From Lithospermum erythrorhizon (Eukaryota; Streptophyta; Magnoliopsida; Boraginales; Boraginaceae), in contig JADFUC010000709.1 of assembly GCA_019722365.1 (NCBI GenBank), forward strand, positions 1,240,001 through 1,304,000: a stretch of 64,000 nt of DNA, read 5' to 3'. Every line of letters begins with the position of its first letter. Within the stretch, counting starts at the first letter, position 1. The notes beneath the pieces are model-generated. The model saw nothing but the letters and a program-made list of their open reading frames with translations. It did no database searches and was not told the origin of the DNA. Of this stretch, positions 1 to 12,930 are shown in pieces. A program made the position numbers and the translations under genes.

Positions 1-3000
1 GTTTTGTATCTTTCATTTGGAACTCAACCGTTTCTCTCAGAAAGGACTACGTGTTTATGTCTCATCGGATACACAAAACCATTATCTTATGGTCGTCGAT
101 AAATGTAATGAAAGTAGTTATAACCTCATAACTTGCAGTTATGTTCGTTTGGTAGCGTACGTCGGTGTGTATGATCACGATAAATCGCGCCGCTTTCATT
201 TAAGCGATGAAAACTTGTTTGGTCATTTGCCCGAAGAAGCAGACTTCGCATATCGTATGATTCATAATGAAACCTTAGTATTCCGCTGAATTAGAGTTCT
301 TGATTGATTCCTCGTTAATGACTAGTCACAAATGCCGTAGGTATGTTTGGTTTTAAATCGTTAAGGCTTATTCCGTTTAAGTTATGTTATATGACTGCGT
401 TAATCGTGTCTAAAAACGTATAGACCATTTGAAGGAAGGCGGTACCAAATCTTTTTGAATACCGGTGATCCCTAAATTCATGGGATCTGTTGAAAATGAA
501 AAACCATCATTATTCAAAGCGAAATAGAAATAATATTCACGCAGAATTGCCGGTACATAGTAAGTAGGAGATAAGTTCAAAACAAGGCCCATTGGGCAAA
601 TTTAAACTAATGGATCCCTCACTGAGGACGCCCAGCCAGCGCCATTTCCCTTGCGAGATCCGTTTCCCTCTTTCCAGTCTCTACTTGACTTGAGTTCACT
701 GCGTATTCACGACCAAATATGAGAACTACAACAGGGTGTCTAGCCCGAAGTAGAATTAGAAGTTGTGTACCAAACTTCAATAACATACATATACACAGCC
801 AAATTTTGGCGTGCTGTGGATACTTCTTCCACATCATCACATGAACTTCATAGCAGGTCGACTTGATGACCGAGGTTCCCTTAATGTAATACTTATCGTC
901 CTTCCACAACTCCTCCACTTTCAACCTTGGGATTACTGAACCGCCCAGCAGAACAAATATGCCTTTCTTGATTTTTCTTCTTGTTTTGGACCACCAAAGC
1001 GAAGAATGAAGTTTAGTGTCTACCAGTTAAATACCGAGCGTCGTGATCATCTTATGCTGATTCGTTTAGAGAAACTCAAACATGCACATATTGAAGTTGC
1101 GTGAGAATTTATGCAGGAAGACTTGGGGATGAGAGTCGATTCTTTGGAGACTCTTTGGTGCCAGTGGGTGGTGGCCAGAGCTGATCATTTTAATGATATG
1201 AGGGGGCACGTGGCTGTGGTTCTGACTTGCTGTGTCAAAACCACAGACGGTGTGCGCCTCTGTTTACAGCGCTTCGGAATAATTCCTCTGAGTTGCCGGT
1301 ATATGTCGTATCTGCCACCTTTTCATATTAATTTGGAGCAGGTTCCATATTGGCAAACATAAAGGACATCCAGCGGCGTGGTTGTGCTTTTTGTGGGATC
1401 CATTTCGATGAGGCTATCATTATTGGGTTTGGCAGAGACCATATTGTTAAATAAATCATTGGTCTCTGCTTGAGAATGATTCTCAAGTTCAGAGACCCTC
1501 ATTCAAAGTGCGAGTTATTCGACACAAGTCTTGATAGTAGTAGCCATATTAATTCTACAAGAATAAGTAAATGAAAATATGAGACTACGATGGCTTACTA
1601 TTATAAACACAAATAAATTGTAAAATAAATACTAATACTTCAAATCTCACGAAATATATTAATGCTCAGACTATACATAATTAACGTGACAACTTTGCTA
1701 CGTTTTGAATCAGGTTATGATAGTAGGTTGCAGCAATTATAAAACTACATAACTCTTGTGTCCTTTAAGCGTCTCTTACAGGTTCTTTGAACTTATTATC
1801 TCCGAAAACGGTTAAGCGTACGATTAAACGAAGTGTTACTTGGATTGATCGTCGAGAAGCCCATGACGTTAGTGGAAATCAACGGCATGATCCATTGTCA
1901 TATCCGTGCAACATTTATGCGCCCGCCCGTCACGGTGTGCAATTAATCTGATTGATTCTAACTTTAAAATTGGCTTGATACTTTGCTTAAATTTTAATTG
2001 GTGAGATTATTATTACTTTTGTTTTCGTTTACTCATCATCTTATGCGTAATCAGAAAGCGATACATGCAGCATGAAAATAAAGCAAGTAATCTTAATTCG
2101 AGATATGATATATTTAGAACCTATTACAATGTTATCAAATACTAACACAGATCTAATTCTTATATCTCTTGTATACAGATCCATCGAGTCCATGATATCA
2201 CCGCGTGAAATGATCTTGATATCTTGGCATTGCAATATTTACATACTAACCGTCTTAGGCTGACTTACGAAGCTTGTACAAGAATTGCATGATAAATAAA
2301 TAAATGAAATATATTCGAGGAAGGTCATTCTGACATTCACGGTTCGCGGACGAAAAATAAATAAATGAGCATGCCATTCGATGCATTACAAATATAGGCA
2401 CTGTTAAATCACATAAATAGACTTAATAAATATTTTAAATGGCATTTAGGAGAAATGCGTATTTGTAATTGTCAATTAATTAATCCATGTAATTACACAT
2501 ATTAAAATTAATTAATATAAACTCAATTATCATACACATGTCAATTAATAATTAATACCAATAATTATTAACCGTATATATTATAGAAAATATTCATCCT
2601 GAATATTTTCTAAAATACGACTAAATAAAGTTATTACCATAGTATTTATACTCCTTTTTAAATTAATTTAAAAGATATAACAAAGAAATTAATTAATTGT
2701 CATCACACTAATTAACTACAATTAATTAGTTGATTAAAATAACAAATAATCAATAAAAGGAAATATAACTAGTCCCATAATTTTAGAAACCAAAATAAGG
2801 AATAAATTCAGGAATTAGGTTTTCAAAATTAGAGACTACATCATAATAAGGCTCCGGACGGCCTGCCTATAGCGGCCTGGTCGACACGCCGCCCGCCTAG
2901 GTCGTCGTCCGACCGTCATTTTGAATACAAAATCACTCGATCGACACTGGACGCGCCCATGCAAGGTCGCGGAAGTCAGTCGGCCGATTATAGTAATAAT

Positions 3001-3560
3001 ACCATATTTAACTCGGTTTCAGATTTAATTTAATTCGTTTGTAAATCGTTTAGGCTTTAAATTTTCAAATTTATGAAGTCACCGTTAAACTCCATTTTCT
3101 TGAACAAGTTTCCTGGTGGTTCATTAAAATAAATTTTTCATATTTAATTATTAATTAAGCGATTCCAATCTCAAAATTGTTTTGAGGCGCTTAGAAAAAT
3201 CCAAAATTATGAAATTTAATGGAGATCTTCTACGTGCTATCTGGGTTCCATAAAAGTGGTTTAATTTTACAAAAATTTTACGCCCCAAACGTTTACAACT
3301 GTTTTGAAACAAAATCAATTAAATGCGTCGCTTTTAATTTATGAAACAAAATCCATGTTAACAAAATATGATAATAAATCGTAATAAGCTTGTAGCGTGT
3401 GTAAATAAATAATCAAGAACATGGTGATTTATTCTCATCATATATATTTATCAATTAAATATATGAGCGAGGAATGTCGAATAAAAATTGATAAAGCCTT
3501 GAAAGCAATAAAATAAATAATGTATGACTTTAATTTGGCTCTACGTACCACTTTGAAAAA
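1..3560. other. AT-rich intergenic DNA, no gene recognised
   Basis: No open frame here shows a family I recognise. The longest (17-289 plus, 619-924 minus, 1111-1362 plus) lack an ATG or a clear domain, and stops are frequent on both strands. The stretch 2450-2760 is extremely AT-rich with repeated ATTAATT-type words. A short GC-rich patch at about 2850-2990 stands out from it. The DNA is most likely decayed transposon sequence, but I cannot assign it. Confidence 0.4.
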
Positions 3561-3567
3561 TTACTAT

Positions 3568-4600
3568 GGATATATGAGTAAATACAATCCGTAGTTGGGG
3601 ATCTTTAAAAGTGCATGCTACATTATTTGCCACAAACATAAATTAATATGAGCAGGAGGGACTTACGGTCACGGCGAATAAATTCCACCAAAATCCTACG
3701 CTTCAAATTCTAACGTGAATTTGAAACTTCCCTCAGCTGTGTTGTAATATCGATGTATCTACAGTTAGTCACTTTTGGGGAGGGTTGAATCGAAACCCAA
3801 TACATGCTAGTAAACAGGATGAACAAAACCGAGAAAACCCCAAAATTCTTGGGAGAATTTCGGCGAAGGGGGGAGACTCTTAGGGTTTTGGTGAAAGAAG
3901 TTTTTACAAAAACTTATGATGAAAACAAGTTTCAATGGCTTTATATGGGGAATTTGGGATTTAAGCAGGCTTAGATATGACCCGTTAAGTATTAGCGACT
4001 CGTTAACTACATTAGTTCGTTAAGACACTAATGTAAGGACTTGCTAATGAATTGAACTATTTAATTAAGTTAATTAAATAGTAATGAAATCAATCTCAAT
4101 AATCTTTCAAGTTATCGATAAATACTAAAATTACCGAACGATTAATAACTATTTAATTGATTATTTATTGATAGATATTCTCAGCCAAAATGTGGAACCG
4201 CATAATTGAGAAATACATTTCGATTATATAGTTCTCTTTAATTTAAATACATGAAATATAACTTCAGCGTCATTTTGTATGTGTGTGGCCCAGAAGCTCG
4301 AGATAATAGTAAGTTGTATAATAATAATAATTGACGATTACTATTATTATAACGATTAATGAGTAAAGATCATAATCTTCATAACCAGCTTAAGTATAAA
4401 GAACCAACTGCTAGTAATATCTGATTACTAAGTTGAATTTAAGTTAGATAATCACATTTCTTATTTAGTAAATGAATTGATCTATGATTATTCGCCAGGC
4501 GTAATAAGCGAACATAAATAAATGGGAACCGAACCGCACCACGAGGTGAAGAGCCGGAACCATGGAAGAAGAGGTCACGCGCCAATTTGCCAAAAATCAT
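3568..4600. repeat. 1-kb direct repeat, copy A (LTR-like)
   Basis: This stretch matches 7272-8300 in the same orientation with many indels. Shared landmarks, in order, are a 'tatggatatatgagta' start, a 'gaggacttacgg'-like segment, an 'agggttttggtgaaa' segment, an 'aactatttaattaagttaat' segment, and an AT hairpin at 4317-4351. Two such repeats in direct orientation, 3.7 kb apart, fit the two LTRs of an old non-autonomous retrotransposon. The ends are approximate, and no primer-binding site was seen. Confidence 0.55.
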
Positions 4601-7271
4601 ATAGTAAGTTACGAAGAATTATGCTTGAAATTGGATTGAATTTTAATTTTATTGCTTGGCATGCATTATTCTTAGGAGATAACGACTTCTTCATGTAAAG
4701 ATGAGGGCATGTGGAAGGTTTATCAAGTTTAATTGAATTAAATCGTGTGTATTCGGGGGTGGGTTAGGTACTTAGACTATTGCGGGGTTAATAAACTATT
4801 GATATAGGTGATGTATCTTGTTGAGGAAGATGGGGCTCAGCATTTGTTTTTACTTATTCTGAGAAGCCGATGACAACTTTAGATGATGGGTTAGTTCGGT
4901 GAAGACCCGAGAATATGTGGAAGACATGATTCGATGGTCACAAGGGGTTAAGGGAAATAGGGATATTTATCGCCCCATACAGTCGGAAGTTAGCCGAAGA
5001 GTTTGCTCTTGCAGGTGAAGTGTATGATTCCATAAGAAAGTCGGCCTAAATACACATTGAAGGAACTCTGACGAAGAGCGTTGTTGTCGGCTTTGAAAGA
5101 AAATACTAAAAATACCATTATTCTTAGTATTAGTACACCTGAATGGATTGAAGAAGTGGAAGTTAAGGGGTGAGTTAGAGGAGAGAAATAAATCTGAGGG
5201 GAGATTGAAGGTATGGAGGAAGGGAAGTCACGAGTCGGGGAATAGAGGAGCAGGAATTTGAGGCGGAGTTTGGGGAAAGGGAAGTTGAAGTCGAGGATGG
5301 ATACTTTCATGAATTATTATGACATTGTCTTTGAGGATATTGATTAGAACTCAAGCTTTCATGCAGGGAAGAAAAATTTTGAGTGAAGATTCACTGAGTC
5401 GGTCGAGGAGAGAAGAAATGGAGGTAGAAACCAATAGAGGCTACAATGAAATAGATGGTAGTGCGTCTTCTGCTTGAATGAGGAAGAATGTTTGAGATTT
5501 GGGGCAGTGATGTATGACATTGGGCCTTTTTGAAATCTTTATTTAAGCGCTCCCAACGATTTACATAATTAGTGAAATAAGCGAAGGAAAGGAGAATTCG
5601 GTTCAGTAGGAGGAGGCAGAAGAAAAAAAATGAAAATCTCGATCACGACGGTGAAGCGAACCTCAGCATCCAGTGTTAATCCCAACATGGTCTTTACAGC
5701 AATTCTTTGATTTTAAAACTTGTTAGGAGTATGCTGATGGCAACAAAGCCCATCAAGTTGTAAAAAATAGGCAAGGAGGATTAAATTAATATCAAATGTC
5801 TGGTTATTTTGCATTGCCCGTCTTGTGTTCTGAGATTGTACGTCGAGGACCTATGTATTAAGACAATGGATAAGAAATATACATGTGGGACTCGTGAAAT
5901 CCAAACAATCTACGTGAAATGGTTGAGAGATATCTTGAACAAGGTTCGAAGAACCCAAACCATATCGATGAATTCCGCCATGTTGATGTATACTGGCGAC
6001 TGAAGGTCGAGATCGATCGAAGCCTTGCACATAGAGGCAATCGAGCCGGCGGGGTGCCAATGTGCGGCAATGAAACCATGATTGCTAGATTGTGGGTTAT
6101 CACGAAGAGATAATTGACATATTCACAGATTATTTGTGATCGTCAAACAAAGAAGAGCAAAAATTCAGCGAATATATGTGCCCATCCTTGCCCCGTTGAA
6201 GAAGGGTTTTTGGGTGTAAGCGATTTATCACCGGCCAGTTGTTTTTTTGAAAGGTTCGTTCAAGGATGAGGATCTTGGGCTGTTTGTTGGTGCTTGATCG
6301 TGGCGGCATTATCTGTTGCATAGGCGGTGGTGAGAGAGTTGAGAATACGGATTCGTGGACATGGTTCGTGAGGTTGTTGAAAGAGGATCTGATGATGGAC
6401 CGTCAACCAGACTCTTGGGTCCTCATGGTGACAGTAGTGCTACATCTTCGGCCCACTGTGCTTTGGCCACCATTACTTGACCCACTGTCTTGTGAAATGT
6501 GAAGTGCTTAACTTCTTTATTAATCTGAATGTTGTAGGGTCTTGAGATTGCCATAAAGAATGAGTTAGGGATCTGAGAACATAGATTATGTCAACACTTC
6601 ACGCCCGATTGGAGCAAAAAATTCCCGAGGCTTCTTGAAAAGAAAGAATATATGATGTGGAAGTGTGCTCGAGCTGCTAATGAACCATATTTCAAAGTAA
6701 AGATCACGGCCCGGCTTAGGAATGTATGAGTTTAACGGAGGGATCGAGGCGCTTGTTGTATTGATCAAGGAAATGGGCAAGACATGCATTTCGGCCTGGA
6801 ACAAACTGTGCAGAATTGACAAATAATAATTGGGCGGGCATTCAGCGTTTTCATGCGTCGGATCGGGGATAGGCCGATTATCCATGATGTTGAATCTATT
6901 TATCATTACCATCGCCGGATGAGTAAGCGAGGCGTGAGAGAAGTTGAATTGTAGAGGTCGATTAGGTCGAGGATTCTTTGGAGTGTTGCAGAAAAGGGAA
7001 GAGAAGCTACATGACTTCATTGTTAGAGCTTCCGGTTCTCCAAGGTACGAGGTTGCCTAGCAACCACCCAGTTTTGTGGTTGATATTGAGAAGAGGGAGT
7101 GCTCGTGTGGGTTGTGGCAGTTAGGGCCATGCCATACTACCTGAGTTGTGTGTACAAATCGAAGAACAAAGATCCCGAAAAATATATACAGTGTGATTTC
7201 CTTTGAGCACACAGTTTCAAAAATCTATAGCTTTCCTTGAACCGTTGGGAAGTGCATGTGAAGAAAAATTC
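4601..7271. other. Interior between two direct repeats, no recognisable coding domain
   Basis: This 2.7-kb stretch lies between the two 1-kb direct repeats and is less AT-rich than the flanks. It has short open frames on both strands, for example 6586-7020 minus and 6266-6502 plus, but none shows gag, protease, reverse transcriptase or integrase motifs. If the flanking repeats are LTRs, this is the heavily decayed body of a non-autonomous element. Confidence 0.3.
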
Positions 7272-8300
7272 TTATGGATATATGAGTATAAATACAAATC
7301 CATAGTTCAGGGATCTTTAAAGTCATCACTAAATTATTTATACAAAAACATATAGCATTAAATATATGAGCCAGGAGGACTTACGGTCTGTGAATAAATT
7401 CACTTAAAATCCACTTGTGACTTGAGTTACAATGCAAACTTCCTATTCCAACATTTGTAATATCGATAAATGTAGTATCTAGTTAGATCCACTTTGGGAG
7501 GGGTTGAATCAATGTCTATCTTTAGTAAAGCAGGGATGAACAAAGCAGGAAAAACTCAAAATTCTTAGGAGAATTTCGGCTGAAAGAGAGGCCATTACTA
7601 GGGTTTTTGGTGAAAAGTTTTACAAAACTTATGATGCTTATAAAAAGTTCTTTATATGAAATTTGAGTTAAAACGAACTGATAAATAGATTAAATATTAG
7701 CCCCGACTAGATGCTTTCTGATGATTCGTTAAGACACTAATGAGTTGCTAATAGGATTGAACTATTTAATTAAGTTAATTAAATGTGTGGGTGATATCAA
7801 TAATCTTTTAAGTTATGATAAATACTAAAATTACCGAACCAATTAAATAACTATTTAATTGATTCTATTTGTTGATCGATGTTCTACATAAAAGATGTGG
7901 AACCGCATGATTGAGGAAATACATTTTCTCGATTATATAGTTCTCTTTAATTTCATACATGAGAATATAACTCCAACGTCATTTTGTATGTGTGTAGGCC
8001 TTACAGGCTCGGATAATAGTAAGTTAATATAATAATAATTATTGATCTATTATTATAGCAGATTAATGAGTAAGATCTGTGATATTTCGTAACCAGCAAG
8101 TGCTCATGAGAACTGTGTGTGTATAAATTTAAGTTGAGCAGCACAAGTTCGATAATGCATTCCTTAGTAAGTAAATGAATTAATCTATGATTGTCATGAC
8201 GGGCGTAATAAATGGAACCCGATTCTCATTGATTTCCAATGGTATGTTACGGACAAGGCCCATCGGACATTCTCCCTGATATAAAATTGCCAGGGGCGGC
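7272..8300. repeat. 1-kb direct repeat, copy B (LTR-like)
   Basis: This is the partner of the copy at 3568-4600, with the same order of shared segments and an AT hairpin at 8028-8057. Its last 300 bases also resemble 58400-58680 and 59640-59935. It is therefore one of four copies of a terminal-repeat family in the window. The boundaries are approximate. Confidence 0.55.
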
Positions 8301-10440
8301 TAAAGTGGGAGAAGAGATCTTTAGCGGAAATAAGCGAAGAAGCGGATAAGCTAAAATCCTGAAAGGTGGCCAATTATGAGGAGTTTTCAAGGCCTCGCGG
8401 AAGAATTCTGTCGTCAACACCAAAATATGTAATTGGTATGGCCCACGCTAATACAAGGACTTGTCGAAAAGCACACCCGGTGATTTTTTTGTATGTTGAA
8501 GCGAGATCTAATTTTTGTTTGCTTGAAAGCGGTCTTAATATTTAAAATGTGGTAGGTGAAGGCTTTTGACAACGCTTTATTGGTTATGTAGCCCAGGTAA
8601 TTAAACTCTAAGAACCTTTTATGCTTTTAACATGACGGTATTCGGAATGGAATCTTGTGTTTTCATTGCTTTTGTCACCTTTTCTTTTATCTTGTTTGGT
8701 AGGTTTTTACTTTGTGGCTATAGTACGGTATTTACGGTTTGTAATGGGTTAAAACTATAAGGATATGATAGGGATCATTTTAACAACGACGATGAGCAAA
8801 CCACATTGACAAAACAGATTCTAAATTTAAAGGCCTAGGAAACTAGCAAAATTAAATTCGAGCTTTTAAAATTGCAAACACGGTAAAAAGTGAACCGTTA
8901 ATTTAAAACGTATCATCATCGAACAAAGAAGACTTTTCACATTTCTGCCGAACTATAAAAGCACTTTCAGTACAGAGCTACATTCTGATCTAATTTGGCC
9001 AAACGGAATTCTGTTTATGCCCAGCGATTCACAATTCAGGTTGGACTCTCAGGCTTGACAACAAAAACACTCTGATTAAGACACAAATGTTGTAAAAGCA
9101 AAATCAGAAATCCAGCGACTTTTCGTTAGAACTTTATACAACTCCAATCAGCCTTGAATCAATGAGAGAGGAGATAGAGGGTTCTGTGAAACCAACTCCC
9201 AATCGACACCCACGAACTTAGATGCGCACGTCTCACAAGCCTTCAGGATTCTACAATAAACTTCTGCATTCAATGACATGTTCATGGCCTAATATCGGAT
9301 TAAGTTGTGGAAGAAATTTGGCATGGTTTCTTGAATCTTTAAATTTAGGGTTCTTGATCTTCAATTTTATGAATTTGAGTTTGTTCGGTTATGATAAAGA
9401 GTCCAAAATGGGGTAGAGCCCGATTTTAATAGATAAATTTACCGTTATATTGTAATTATAAGTAATGCCTCACAATTTATTACATGAAATTTACTAATTT
9501 ACCCCAGTTGTGTTAACCGTGTGAGATTGTGTATGAGCTATTTAAAAATAGTATAGGGGCACACTTGGAGAAAGTTCAGGGGGTGGGGCAATAAAAATAG
9601 ATGCAGGCTGCACATGAGCCATTAAAAGCAATAATCTGAGGGGCACTTTCTTAGTAAATAACTATAAATTTACCTATAGTTTTGATGAATGGGGTGAACT
9701 ATATAGCAGAAAAAAACTGAAGATTGTTAGCTCTACTACTGGAGTACTGGACAACATAAATGTTTTAAATGCAGAAATCTCGCACTGGTCTTATTCAAAG
9801 TTTGGGGAGGAGGTCCCATTCACCCACTTACGATGCGCTCAATTAATTGGTTTGACGAATGAAATGCATGCCAAAAGATTTGTTCATAGCCGAATTATCA
9901 ACTAATGTTCGTCGACTACTTCTTTCACCTGATCTTAGTGCACTAAATTCAAATTATATCCGTGTAAAAGGAAATACAAAACATAGAAGCAAACAAAATA
10001 AAAAAGCACGACGAAAGGAGGTTGTGACAAGGAGAAAACGAAGGAATTACATAATGAATGGAATTCGGAATTAAATTAATGTGATAAGTGAGATGAGAGA
10101 AAACAGAAAAAGAAATAAATCAAGGGAAAAAGGGAAGAAAAATTGCAAAGAAAGCAAGAAAACAAAATAAAAAAGGCAAACTAGGAAAAAAATAGCATGA
10201 CCTTCATGCTTCATTACAGGTTTGGGAAAAAACATGGTGGCCCTGGTAATGATGAATCTAAAACACATTGCCCTACAGTAAAGAACTAACAAGCATGTGT
10301 ATCTCCTTACTCTTTGAATGAAACAGAGGTTTAATGCTTCTCTTTTTGTGGTGCACAAGGAGTCGAGGACACACATGAATTATTATGTCTTTATTTGGCT
10401 GGACCTCCTCACCTGTGGAACTTCAACTACATTCATCTCT
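8301..10440. other. Intergenic DNA upstream of the desaturase gene
   Basis: No gene is supported here. Open frames such as 9859-10074 plus and 10071-10376 minus are low-complexity, rich in Lys/Arg or Phe/Leu because of A- and T-rich runs at 9960-10200, and show no domain. The last 200 bases before the desaturase hold candidate TATA boxes. Confidence 0.4.
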
Positions 10441-10551
10441 GACCTATAAATAACATAGACCAAACATATTACACCTAATAGTTGGTTTCTGATTCTTTGG
10501 TTTTTTGTTGAGCTTCTATACATAGGTTTTCATAGCCTAAACCCATATATC

Positions 10552-10559
10552 TATAAAAG
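10552..10559 (+). promoter_or_regulatory. Candidate TATA box of the acyl-ACP desaturase gene
   Basis: TATAAAAG lies 87 bases before the ATG, which would leave a leader of about 60 bases. A second TATAAATA-like site at about 10445 is an alternative. The call rests on motif and position only. Confidence 0.45.
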
Positions 10560-10645
10560 TAGTCTCGAATTGAGACCCCTTCTTACAATCGGAGGTAGAG
10601 GATCCTTTCCAGAGTCTCGAAAATATTAGAGAATTGTAAGTAGCC

Positions 10646-12379
10646 ATGAAGATAACAGCACCATCCTCTTTTAGCATAAATCTAAAAACTCAGATAGTCT
10701 CGGCTGTCTTGGCCCCACCGAAACTTCCAAAGGAGAGACATTCTTTGTCACCTGAAAAACTTGAAATGTTTAAATCCCTTGAGCCATGGGCATCCAAGTC
10801 CATCCTCCCACATCTCAAGCCGGTCGAGAAATGTTGGCAACCATCTGAGTTCCTCCCGTCAACAACAAACTCGTTTGATTCCTTCACGGAAGAAGTCCGC
10901 GACCTGAAGGCTCGGACTTCAAACCTCCCGGACGAATACTTCGTTGTGCTTGTTGGTGATATGATAACAGAGGAAGCATTGCCTACTTATGAGACAGTTT
11001 TCAACACTTTTGAAGGAGTACAAGACGAAACAGGGGCCAGTTCGAGCCCCTGGGCTGTCTGGAATCGAGCCTGGACTGCTGAGGAGAATAGGCATGGAGA
11101 TTTGCTAAGGACTTATATTTATCTTTCAGGCCGTGTTAATATGCCAATGATAGAGAAGACCATACAGTACTTAATAGGCAGTGGAATGGTATGTCTTGTC
11201 AAATTTGACATATTTACATAAATCTGAACATTTACTAAGGAGTCCTCTAGCGTTATATCATACATCGGGTGGCTACATTTTAACTACACATGTCCACAAT
11301 ATATGAGGTACAATTAATTAAGACAGTTGACATAATAAGGATGCACAAAAAAGGAGGCATAGGATCTGATCCGGACATTTCCCATATATAGTACAGCACT
11401 ACAGCCTAGTAGCCTACATGCATTGGTAGTTTTCAAGATCATTAGATAATCCGTAATAAACTGCTTTACACTACAATCTTTTTTTGTATATTTTCTGATG
11501 ATCTAAACTATGTCTTGAACTGTAATATGTGTTGACATGCAGGACCCAGGCACAGAGAGGAACCCATACATGGGATTTGTCTACACATCATTTCAAGAGA
11601 GAGCAACATTTGTTTCTCATGGCAACACTGCAAAGTTAGCCAAAGAGGGTGGCGACCCTGCGTTAGCGAAGATATGTGGTACAATTGCAGCAGATGAGAA
11701 GCGACATGAGAATGCTTACGCTGGAATTGTTGAAAAACTTCTTGAAGTAGATACTAATAGTGCAATGATGGCCATAGATGAGATGATGAGAAAGAGGATC
11801 ACAATGCCAGCTTACTTAATGTACGATGGGCAAGACACGAACTTATTCGAGCACTTTTCTGGCGTAGCACAACGGCTGGGAGTATACACAACTCATGATT
11901 ATGCAGACAATTTGGAGTTTTTCATTGGAAGGTGGAAACTCGAAAAGGTAACAAGTATCAACTAGTGGTTAAGCTAACAGGTTCAGAGATCAGTCACAGC
12001 TCACTTCCTCACCCTGTCTCCCCTCAAACATTTAACATTCATTAAATCAACAAATCTTTGAGGTGGGCTCTGCCTAAGCCAGGGGGTAGAAGCTGCCGCT
12101 AAAATGTGATGTGAGGAGGCTGTTTCGGCCATCACCCCCTCAAAAATATAATATTTTCACCTTCCAGTTGTATTAATATAACTATTGGTCATACATATTG
12201 TTCCGTTATCTCAGATATCAGCAGGATTAAATGGTGAAGGCAGGCGCGCACAAGAGTTCATATGTGGATTACCAGATAGAATCAGGAAATTCCAGGAGCG
12301 AGCTGACGAACGAGCTAAGAAATTGAAGCCTCGTGGTGTGAAGTTCAGTTGGATCTTTGACAATGAAGTCACTGTCTAA
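10646..12379 (+). CDS. SAD: Plastid acyl-[acyl-carrier-protein] desaturase (stearoyl-ACP desaturase family)
   Basis: This soluble di-iron enzyme of the plastid stroma puts the first double bond into saturated acyl-ACP using ferredoxin and O2. There are three exons, 10646-11188, 11543-11947 and 12215-12379. All introns are GT-AG and phase 0, and the spliced product is 370 residues, slightly shorter than the usual 390-400. The N-terminus (about 1-30) is Ser-rich and basic, like a short transit peptide. All six iron ligands are present: E109, E147/H150 (EENRH), E200, and E233/H236 (DEKRH). The conserved 'TSFQERAT' and 'MYDG' stretches follow, and the C-terminus is '[11 protein letters not shown]'. 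By alignment with castor desaturase (offset +4), the residue equal to Leu118 is Phe122, a position known to affect chain-length choice. The reading frame is intact. The family is certain. Whether the substrate is 18:0-ACP or 16:0-ACP cannot be settled from sequence alone. Confidence 0.95.
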
Positions 12380-12699
12380 CTGGAGACAGAGTATAAAACA
12401 AGAAGCTCTTTTTAGCATGCATTTGGGTTGCTAAATTTTTGTAATCCAGTAAAATTCTTCCAAAGTGCCAAAGGAACTTCACAGTTTCTGATATCTTTCT
12501 TGCTTTTATTTCTGTTATAATCTTCTTCTTTTTCTTGTTCTTTTACATCCAATTTATCTTTCACTCATCGACTTTTTGATATTCCCACAATTCATTTTGT
12601 TTCACTTCATACAACTACTTCTTCTGTATCATATTGTTTATGTTTCGCTTTCAGATTCATATACTGCTTTTTATCTATCGATATAAAATGCATTCTATT

Positions 12700-12930
12700 C
12701 AGTAGAAATAAAACAAAATTTTGAACAACACCAACAAATAAAACAACCCAAATAGAGAAACTTTCAGAAAGTGTACCAGCAATGAAACCAATAGAATCAC
12801 CCAAATCTTTAGCAACACCCAACATGGCTACTTGTTACTGATTATAACCCATTGAACTCTTGATAATTGGTGAAATGCTACCAAATAAATAACCAATTCC
12901 TGAACAAGATTGTACCTACATTGAAGCTAC
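12700..12930 (-). pseudogene. Fragment of a nodulin-like / MFS-type membrane transporter gene
   Basis: Read on the minus strand, this piece gives 'VQSCSGIGYLFGSISPIIKS', then a stop at about 12838, then 'LGVAKDLGDSIGFIAGTLSE' and 'WVVLFVGVVQNF'. This is the N-terminal part of the nodulin-like family (related to major-facilitator transporters), in which the 'GYLFG' and 'GVAKDLGD' motifs sit in the first two membrane helices. There are at least two in-frame stops, and homology ends after the 'VVQNF' helix. No exon structure or remaining transporter body is visible nearby, so this is a dead, truncated copy. It points toward the 3' end of the desaturase gene. Confidence 0.8.

Noticed and set aside
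9859..10376. Lys/Arg-rich plus-strand and Phe/Leu-rich minus-strand frames
   Set aside because: Both come from long A-rich runs. They have low complexity and no domain.
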